Assembly: GCF_003254275.1 (NCBI RefSeq) | Contig: NZ_QKZK01000035.1 | Coordinates: 1-33,895 of the forward strand | DNA: 33,895 nucleotides | Origin: Breznakibacter xylanolyticus | GTDB taxonomy: Bacteria > Bacteroidota > Bacteroidia > Bacteroidales > Marinilabiliaceae | Direction of reading: 5' to 3' | Shown: positions 28,824 through 33,895 of the stretch, piece by piece | How the letters are laid out: every line of letters begins with the position of its first letter | How positions within the stretch are numbered: position 1 is the first letter of the stretch | The notes under the pieces: model-generated | Database searches by the model: none | What the model saw: only the letters and a program-made list of their open reading frames with translations | Told to the model about the DNA's origin: nothing | Made by a program: the position numbers and the translations under genes

Positions 28824-29897
28824 ATGAAAAGATATATTGCACAATATCAACCATACCAATTTCAATTTGTGACACCCGGCGGGACGTCGAGGGGGGTGAT
28901 GACCACGCGCCCCGGTTGGATAATTCGTCTTTATGAGGTTGACAGTCCAGAGGTGGCCGGATACGGCGAGTGTTGCATCATTCCTGGGCTTAGTGCCGAC
29001 GATGTGGATGGTTTGCCCGCAATGTTGGCGCAAGTTGTTGGGAATATCAATGATTATCTTCCCGATTTTCATCAGCGGTTAGCGGCCTGGCCTTCCATTC
29101 GTTTTGCCATCGAGACGGCCTTGCTCGATTTGGATAGGGGCGGGCGTCGCCTTTTATTTCCGTCTGCCTTCACGCAAGGGCTCGATGGGATTGCCATCAA
29201 CGGGCTCATCTGGATGGGGCAGCCCGAGTATATGTTGTCGCAGATTGCGAAAAAACTTGAAGATGGCTACCGCTGTTTGAAGATGAAAATCGGCGCCATT
29301 GGTTTTGACGACGAAATGGCCATTTTGCGGGGCATTCGCCAGCGTTATGGTGTTGACGATTTGGAGATACGTGTCGACGCCAACGGTGCCTTCACCCCCG
29401 ACGAGGTGTGGGCAAAGCTCGATGCCCTGCATGCATTGCAGGTGCACTCCATCGAGCAGCCCATTCGGGCGGGGCAATGGGAATTGATGGCCAATGTGTG
29501 TCGCAACTCTCCGGTGCCTGTAGTGCTCGACGAGGAGTTGATTGGCATTCACGCCCCCGAGACCATGCGATCCATGCTCGATGCCATTCTCCCTCAATAC
29601 ATCATACTGAAGCCCGGTCTGTTGGGCGGGTTCGACATCAGTAGCCAGTGGATTACTATGGCGCAAGCGCGTGGCATTGGCTGGTGGGTTACATCGGCGC
29701 TAGAGGGCAACATCGGGCTAAATGCCATTGCCCAGTGGACTTATACGCTACACCCTGCCATGCCTCAGGGATTGGGTACGGGGCAGGTTTTTAGCAATAA
29801 CATTCCGTCACCGCTCTATATTTCAAATGGTCGTTTGTATCATGATGCCAATGGGAGGTGGGATTTGAGCCCGTTAAGTGAATTGCCATGCAAATGA
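28824..29897 (+). CDS. menC: o-Succinylbenzoate synthase
   Basis: A 357-residue enolase-superfamily enzyme dehydrating SHCHC to o-succinylbenzoate in menaquinone synthesis. Catalytic lysines are in the KMK motif (Lys153, Lys155). Metal ligands are Asp185 (RVDANGAF), Glu211 (SIEQPI) and Asp236 (LDEELIG), and the second-side lysine is Lys263 (ILKPGLLGG). The frame is open upstream to 28746, but that extension is a low-quality hydrophobic stretch; the ATG at 28824 gives MKRYIAQYQPYQ, normal for Bacteroidia MenC. Its stop overlaps the menE start. Confidence 0.94.
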   Translation: MKRYIAQYQPYQFQFVTPGGTSRGVMTTRPGWIIRLYEVDSPEVAGYGECCIIPGLSADDVDGLPAMLAQVVGNINDYLPDFHQRLAAWPSIRFAIETALLDLDRGGRRLLFPSAFTQGLDGIAINGLIWMGQPEYMLSQIAKKLEDGYRCLKMKIGAIGFDDEMAILRGIRQRYGVDDLEIRVDANGAFTPDEVWAKLDALHALQVHSIEQPIRAGQWELMANVCRNSPVPVVLDEELIGIHAPETMRSMLDAILPQYIILKPGLLGGFDISSQWITMAQARGIGWWVTSALEGNIGLNAIAQWTYTLHPAMPQGLGTGQVFSNNIPSPLYISNGRLYHDANGRWDLSPLSELPCK

Positions 29898-30964
29898 TCA
29901 TCAATCATCAGGTATTCGACGGTGCTAACCTACGCGCCCTCATTGACGAGAAAATGCGTGGTGGCGAAGATTGGGAGCGTGCCATTTTTGGCTTCATGCA
30001 CGACTGGTTTTCCCCGTCTGCCGATGTGCTAATGCACACTTCCGGTTCAACGGGCGTGCCCAAGGCCATGACATTTCCCAAAACGGCATTGGTGGCATCG
30101 GCCAGGGCGACCATCAAGTTCTTTGGGTTGCTGCCCGGCGATAAGGTTTTATTGTGCTTGCCGGGTCAGTATGTGGCAGCTCGTTTGATGGTGGTGCGAG
30201 CCATTGTGGGGGGGCTCGATTTGGTGATGGTACCTCCGGGGGGGAATCCTTTGGCGCAATTGACCTGCGCCATTGACTTTGCGGCCATGGTGCCCTTGCA
30301 GGTCGAGCGAGCCATGAACGAAACGCCTGAGAAATTTTCACTGCTTCGTCGTTTAATTATCGGGGGGGCGGCGGTATCGTTGTCTTTAGGGCGCAAGCTG
30401 GCTCATCTTGATACACATGTGTGGGAGACTTATGGAATGACCGAAACGCTCACTCATGTCGCCGTCAGATGTCTGACAGGCAAAGACGCATCCGACCATT
30501 TTGAAGCATTGCCGGGTGTGCACTTTACGCTCACCGATGCAGACTGTTTGGTGGTGCATGTGCCCCATGTGACGCCGCAGCCGGTGGTGACCAATGATAT
30601 GGTTGCGTTAAGTGATGGGCGATATTTTCGGTTGTTGGGTCGTGCCGATGATGTGATCAATAGTGGCGGCATTAAAATTCATCCAGTCAAAATCGAATTT
30701 TTATTGGCTCCGTTGATAAAAACTCCTTTTGCCATCACTTCTGAGCCTCATGAATTATTGGGCGAGCAAGTGGTGTTGGTGGTCGAGTCCGGTGTTCAGT
30801 TCCCTTGTCCACAAACGTTATTTGCAGACATCGATAAGCATCAGCGACCACGTAAGATATATATGGTCGATGCATTGCCCCAAACTGAATCCGGCAAGAT
30901 TCGTCGAGCATTCTTAAAGGCTTGTTTAAAACAAGCTCGGCTACTGTGGGAGCGGAATGCGTGA
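29894..30964 (+). CDS. menE: o-Succinylbenzoate-CoA ligase
   Basis: A 356-residue AMP-forming acyl-CoA ligase that activates o-succinylbenzoate. The ATP loop HTSGSTGVPK is at 48-57, the adenylate motif WETYGMTETLTHVAVR is mid-protein, GRADDVINSGGIKI is the hinge, and the catalytic lysine lies in LPQTESGKIRR near the C-terminus. It is shorter than E. coli MenE (about 450), as usual in Bacteroidota. Two ATGs overlap the menC end: 29888 (10-base overlap) and 29894 (4-base ATGA overlap). I prefer the latter, since ATGA junctions are common in coupled genes. No terminator is visible directly after it. Confidence 0.93.
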   Translation: MIINHQVFDGANLRALIDEKMRGGEDWERAIFGFMHDWFSPSADVLMHTSGSTGVPKAMTFPKTALVASARATIKFFGLLPGDKVLLCLPGQYVAARLMVVRAIVGGLDLVMVPPGGNPLAQLTCAIDFAAMVPLQVERAMNETPEKFSLLRRLIIGGAAVSLSLGRKLAHLDTHVWETYGMTETLTHVAVRCLTGKDASDHFEALPGVHFTLTDADCLVVHVPHVTPQPVVTNDMVALSDGRYFRLLGRADDVINSGGIKIHPVKIEFLLAPLIKTPFAITSEPHELLGEQVVLVVESGVQFPCPQTLFADIDKHQRPRKIYMVDALPQTESGKIRRAFLKACLKQARLLWERNA

Positions 30965-31019
30965 TGATTAGACTTGGTACGTTGGCGTTAGAAAATAATT
31001 CATTTTTTTTGTCCCGACT

Positions 31020-31050
31020 ATTGCATTTTATGAAAAAGGACGTATATTTG
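31020..31050 (+). promoter_or_regulatory. Bacteroidota-type promoter before module 1
   Basis: ATTG at 31020-31023, 19 bases, then TATATTTG at 31043-31050 matching the -7 consensus TAnnTTTG. A start about 7 bases downstream falls at 31057, the first conserved base of the module. Confidence 0.6.
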
Positions 31051-31056
31051 CATCAA

Positions 31057-31127
31057 GATTTCTTCTTAGAATAAGGGTTAAGGTTAGGTTAGAAGGGGAT
31101 ACATAGCAATATGTGTTCCCTTTTTTT
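31057..31127 (+). ncRNA. Candidate small RNA, module copy 1
   Basis: Begins GATTTCTTCTTAGAATAAGG, continues with a GGTTA-repeat leader, and ends in a hairpin followed by seven Ts. The stem is GGGGATACATA / TATGTGTTCCC with two wobble pairs and a GCAA loop, i.e. a GNRA tetraloop. Promoter, leader and terminator together predict a transcript of about 70 nt. No ORF is present. I do not recognise the RNA family. Confidence 0.5.
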
Positions 31128-31208
31128 GGTTTTGATGGGTAAGTGTTAAAGAAAGCTAAAAGAATTGTTTGTGTGAAACATTATTTTGGCTGTGACGTTA
31201 TAAGTATT

Positions 31209-31279
31209 GATTTCTTCATAGAATTAAGGGTTAAGGTTAGGTTAAAAGGGGATGCATAGTTATATGCGTTCCCTTTTTT
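31209..31279 (+). repeat. Module copy 2 (candidate small RNA)
   Basis: GATTTCTTCATAGAATTAAG, GGTTA leader, then stem AAAAGGGGATGCATA / TATGCGTTCCCTTTT with loop GTTA and a T-tract. Compared with copy 1, an A-T pair has become a G-C pair in the stem. The upstream -7 region (TATAAGTATTG) is off consensus, so activity is uncertain. Confidence 0.7.
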
Positions 31280-31458
31280 AATGGTATTTCAACTGCGAAA
31301 TTTATTTCGAGGGTAGGAGCCGAAAAGCATATTGACGAGGCATGAATAGAGTTGGATATTGTTGCTTTCTTGTATTGATGTAGTGGTAAGATTATTAGGT
31401 TTTTGATAGTGAGTGTTCTGTTTTTTTAAAATTATTGCAGTATTTTTCTTTGTAATAA

Positions 31459-31490
31459 TTTGGTGGTTTGGTCAGATGACTTTATCTTTG
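31459..31490 (+). promoter_or_regulatory. Bacteroidota-type promoter before module 3
   Basis: TTTG (31459-31462), exactly 20 bases, then TATCTTTG (31483-31490): a full match to TTTG-N19-21-TAnnTTTG. The predicted start falls at about 31497, where the conserved module begins (31495). Confidence 0.7.
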
Positions 31491-31494
31491 CAAT

Positions 31495-31563
31495 GTTTTC
31501 TTCATAGAATAAGGGTTAAGGTTAGGTTAGAAAGGGATACATCTTTGATGTGTCCCTTTTTTT
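31495..31563 (+). ncRNA. Candidate small RNA, module copy 3
   Basis: The best-formed copy. It has the consensus promoter above, the leader TTCTTCATAGAATAAGGG with GGTTA repeats, and hairpin AAAGGGATACATC-TTT-GATGTGTCCCTTT (arms 31531-31543 and 31547-31559) followed by Ts. The stem is 13 bp with one wobble. The predicted transcript is about 67-70 nt with no coding capacity. Confidence 0.55.
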
Positions 31564-31670
31564 GTGGGTTTATTTGTGGGTTTATCTGGATGAGTGTTCT
31601 TGTTTGATAGACTTAAAATTTCCACTTTTTTTGAAACAAATTGGTTGCATGCACCGTTAAAGCATGTGTA

Positions 31671-31738
31671 GATTACTTCATAGAATAAGGGTTAAGGTTA
31701 AGTTAGAAAGGGATGCATCTTTGATGTGTCCCTTTTTT
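31671..31738 (+). repeat. Module copy 4 (candidate small RNA)
   Basis: GATTACTTCATAGAATAAGG, leader with one G-to-A change (AAGTTAG), hairpin AAAGGGATGCATC-TTT-GATGTGTCCC and six Ts. The upstream region GCACCGTTAAAGCATGTGTA is shared with copy 5 but does not fit TAnnTTTG. Confidence 0.7.
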
Positions 31739-31832
31739 ATGGGTTGTTTGGTTTTGTTTTGAATGCTTAATAGGTGTTAATGATCTGTTTTTTTGAAACT
31801 CTTCGGTTGTGTGCACCGTTAAAGCAAGTGTA

Positions 31833-31906
31833 GATTTCTTCATAGAATAAGGGTTAAGGTTAGGTTAGTAAAGGGGATGCATCGTTGATGTGTCCCTTTT
31901 ATTTTT
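31833..31906 (+). repeat. Module copy 5 (candidate small RNA)
   Basis: GATTTCTTCATAGAATAAGG, GGTTA leader, then GTAAAGGGGATGCATC-GTT-GATGTGTCCCTTTT and ATTTTT. The leader/hairpin junction has an extra GTA-AAGGGG arrangement shared only with copy 6. It ends 205 bases before the pectate lyase start. Confidence 0.7.
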
Positions 31907-31983
31907 CATTTGCGCGCAGTCTTTTCGGTAATTATTCCTCTTCTTACGGCAAATAGTTCACCCCCGTGTCGTGGATTGTTGGG

Positions 31984-31991
31984 TAACTTTG
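31984..31991 (+). promoter_or_regulatory. Possible -7 element of the pectate lyase promoter
   Basis: TAACTTTG matches TAnnTTTG, 120 bases before the start codon. No clear TTTG lies 19-21 bases upstream, so this is weak. Confidence 0.3.
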
Positions 31992-32111
31992 TGATACACG
32001 TTTTTGAAAGTGACACCATTGCTGATGGATGTCAAATCGGGCTTTATTGTTCGAGTGAATCACCATTGGGATTTTGGATGGACTTGTTGGATATATTAAA
32101 AAAAGATAGAG

Positions 32112-33407
32112 ATGAGGATTATTGTTGCGTTGCTATTTGTAGGCATGATGGGATTGATGAATGCGCAGGATTATTGTATGAAAGCACCAGTTGGATATGG
32201 CTCCGCCACAACTGGAGGCGGGAATGCAACACCGGTAGTTGTGACAACCAAGACACAGTTGCAAACGGCTCTTTCGGCCAGTGGTGCCGGTGTGGTGATT
32301 GTTAAGGGAGCTATTCAGGTTGATTATTTGAGCTTGAAGGTGTCCGATAAAACGATTCTTGGCTTGCCTGGGTCATCGCTATATACCAATGTGCAGGTGA
32401 GCGGGGGCTCTGGGATTTTATATTTAAAGGAGGGATCCAATAATGTGATCATGCGTAATGTGACATTTATTGGGCCTGGGGCTTGGGATGTTAATGGGCG
32501 TGATTTGCTGACGCTCGATGGCGCTACCAATATTTGGATTGATCATTGTGATTTTCAGGATGGGATGGATGGAAATTTAGATACGAAAGGAAACTCCGAT
32601 AATATCACCATTTCATGGTGTGAGTTTTCGTATTTAAAGGCACCTAAAACGACTGATTATGTGGTGGATGGGACGCCAGATCATCGTTTTTCCAATTTGA
32701 TTGGTTCCAGTTCTTCAGATTGTCCGACAGACAAACAGTTTAGCATGACCTGGCAGTATTGCTGGTGGGCACAGGGATGCGTAGAGCGGCAGGTGAGAGC
32801 ACGCAATGCCCAATTACATTTATTGAATTGTTATTGGAATAGTGATGTGTCGAAGACTTGCATTGGGCTCGAAGATGGTTCGGGGGGTGTTGGAACGTAT
32901 TGTTATGTCGAAGGTTCCGTTTTTGCAGCCACTGGAGTGTATGCCAAGTTGAATTACGGTGGAACTCCTGATATTCAGTTTGTAGATTGTATGGGGAGTG
33001 GTCTTTCAAATAGTGCAACCCTACCTGCTGCTCCAGGCTATTTATATCGCGCGATACCATCGTTGGAGGTTGAGGCTGCAGTGACGCGGAGTTGTGGATC
33101 CGGCGCAACGCTTCAGGTGACTGAGGCGGGTGGGGTTTCTTCGTCATGCGCTGTAACTTCGGTGACTGCATCTGGTACTGAGTTGTTTACTGTTTCTCCG
33201 GTTGTAGTAACCACATGGGCTGATGTCATTGTTAGTGAATATGGAGCTGTTGTGGAATGTTTTGATCTAAAAGGGAAAAAGTTATTTCATCAGGTTGCCG
33301 TCGATTCGAATGTTTATTTGGATATGTCCGCATTCTCAAGTGGTGTTTATTTAATTTCAGTGACATCACAGGGGCGTGTTGATCGGCAAAAGGTGGTAAA
33401 ACGTTAA
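32112..33407 (+). CDS. Secreted PL1-family pectate lyase with T9SS tail
   Basis: A 431-residue enzyme splitting polygalacturonate by beta-elimination. A signal peptide (1-18, ..GLMNA) is followed by a right-handed beta-helix (about 30-330). PL1 motifs are IWIDHCDF (141-148), the acidic DGMDGNLDTKG calcium-site region (150-160), and VRARNAQLHLLNCYW (228-242) with the candidate catalytic Arg229 or Arg231. A T9SS sorting domain fills about 365-431 (FDLKGKKLFHQ .. GVYLISVTSQG .. QKVVKR). It is the only pectin enzyme in the window. It sits inside the module array, with copy 5 before and copy 6 72 bases after. Confidence 0.92.
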   Translation: MRIIVALLFVGMMGLMNAQDYCMKAPVGYGSATTGGGNATPVVVTTKTQLQTALSASGAGVVIVKGAIQVDYLSLKVSDKTILGLPGSSLYTNVQVSGGSGILYLKEGSNNVIMRNVTFIGPGAWDVNGRDLLTLDGATNIWIDHCDFQDGMDGNLDTKGNSDNITISWCEFSYLKAPKTTDYVVDGTPDHRFSNLIGSSSSDCPTDKQFSMTWQYCWWAQGCVERQVRARNAQLHLLNCYWNSDVSKTCIGLEDGSGGVGTYCYVEGSVFAATGVYAKLNYGGTPDIQFVDCMGSGLSNSATLPAAPGYLYRAIPSLEVEAAVTRSCGSGATLQVTEAGGVSSSCAVTSVTASGTELFTVSPVVVTTWADVIVSEYGAVVECFDLKGKKLFHQVAVDSNVYLDMSAFSSGVYLISVTSQGRVDRQKVVKR

Positions 33408-33479
33408 AGACGCTGTTAATTGATGTTAAATGTGTGTTTTCGATGTAACATTTTTGTGGTAATAACGTTTTAAGTTGTA

Positions 33480-33554
33480 GATTTCTTCATAAAAATAAGG
33501 GTTAAGGTTAGGTTAGTAAAGGGGATGCATCGTTGATGTATCCCTTTTATTTTT
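33480..33554 (+). repeat. Module copy 6, downstream of the pectate lyase
   Basis: GATTTCTTCATAAAAATAAG, GGTTA leader, then GTAAAGGGGATGCATC-GTT-GATGTATCCCTTTT and ATTTTT. It is nearly identical to copy 5 apart from a few bases; the stem change GATGTG to GATGTA restores a Watson-Crick pair. It could also serve as the pectate lyase terminator. Confidence 0.7.
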
Positions 33555-33589
33555 GGAGATGATCTTTGGATTCTTAACCCACTTTGCAG

Positions 33590-33895
33590 CTATCCCAAAG
33601 CCATCGCCTGTATTTCAATGAATTGTTCATTTTCAAGTTCCGATTTGTGTACTACAGATTTTCGCTTTGTAAAGGGAGCGTATTTGTATTTTAGGGCATC
33701 GTAAAGCTTGCGGACATTTTGGTTTGGCTCAGAGCATCGACGAATCATGATTACTTGATCCTGCTGATTTTGCGCCAATGTGGTCACCGCTTTTTGGGTG
33801 TTCATGGTACGAACGATCTCACGCCAACCGCTATTGATGCCATGTGGCTTTAGTTGATGTCGGATCGTGTTTACCAGCCAATAGGCCAACAATCC
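33590..33895 (-). CDS. Transposase, C-terminal part (IS1634-like), cut by the window edge
   Basis: 100 visible residues to a stop at 33590; the gene continues beyond the right edge. AYWLVNTIRHQLK, GWREIVRTMNTQKAVTT and RRCSEPNQNVRKLYDALKYK are typical of the C-terminal part of IS1634-like transposases of Bacteroidota. It differs clearly from the IS4 transposase at the left end. The catalytic part, the ends, and whether the element is complete cannot be judged. Confidence 0.75.
   Translation of the reverse strand, partial: GLLAYWLVNTIRHQLKPHGINSGWREIVRTMNTQKAVTTLAQNQQDQVIMIRRCSEPNQNVRKLYDALKYKYAPFTKRKSVVHKSELENEQFIEIQAMALG

Larger units (their letters stand above)
30965..32111. other. 1.15-kb non-coding region carrying five copies of the short module
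   Basis: There is no convincing protein gene between menE and the pectate lyase. The region is built of irregularly spaced units: a divergent AT-rich spacer and then a conserved ~70-base module ending in a terminator-like hairpin (starts 31057, 31209, 31495, 31671, 31833). The spacers before units 4 and 5 are also alike (TTTTTTGAAAC..GCACCGTTAAAGCA), so the duplicated unit there is about 165-175 bases. Confidence 0.75.

Noticed and set aside
31075-31095. Telomere-like GGGTTAAGGTTAGG sequence
   Set aside because: It is a short word inside each module, not a long tandem array, and nothing suggests a linear chromosome end.
31057-31906. CRISPR-like array from the regularly recurring module
   Set aside because: Units are about 70 bases, spacing is irregular (152, 286, 176, 162), the units end in terminator hairpins, the spacers are partly alike, and there are no cas genes.
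31910-32305. 131-codon ORF before and overlapping the pectate lyase
   Set aside because: It overlaps the PL1 signal peptide and catalytic domain in another frame and has no family features.

Overview
The window looks like a chromosome segment of a Bacteroidota, probably class Bacteroidia (a Marinilabiliales-like lineage is my guess, not shown). The support is a SusC/SusD pair, a hybrid two-component sensor of the HTCS type, type IX secretion C-terminal sorting domains on several enzymes, TAnnTTTG-type promoters, and a dapB-lepB-lepB-wbqC gene order. I see no rRNA, tRNA or CRISPR array.

Layout. 1-1579: a complete IS4-family insertion sequence with 16-bp perfect terminal inverted repeats; the window starts exactly at its left tip. 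1580-5543: an HTCS sensor/regulator whose 5' end is cut off by that IS. 6041-18048: a xylan-type polysaccharide utilization locus containing a stand-alone jelly-roll protein with a T9SS tail, a GH8 xylanase-like enzyme, SusC, SusD, and a GH10 xylanase whose catalytic domain is split by carbohydrate-binding modules. The GH10 gene lies between two inverted copies of a ~160-170 bp MITE-like repeat. 18797-23323: a housekeeping block (dapB, two different lepB genes, wbqC). 24117-25351 (minus strand): a NUDIX hydrolase and an NlpC/P60 peptidase. 25491-30964: an HD-domain 7TM protein (PgpH-like), then menA, menC and menE for menaquinone synthesis. 31057-33554: six copies of a ~70-bp promoter/leader/terminator-like module, five before and one after a pectate lyase gene with a T9SS tail. 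33590-33895: the C-terminal end of a second, unrelated transposase that runs off the right edge.

How it fits together. GH8, GH10 and the jelly-roll protein would act on xylan outside the cell, SusC/SusD would import the oligosaccharides, and the HTCS would sense them and switch on the locus. In this copy the HTCS has lost its signal peptide and probably its first sensor repeat, so the locus may no longer be inducible in the usual way. The pectate lyase extends plant cell-wall breakdown to pectin.

The strongest candidate for something undescribed is the six-copy module family. Conservation starts at the predicted transcription start in two copies, continues through a GGTTA-repeat leader, and ends in an intrinsic-terminator hairpin whose stem is kept by pairing changes. 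The copies look like a tandem family of ~70-nt small RNAs. All calls here come from reading the sequence and remembered family motifs; no database search was run.
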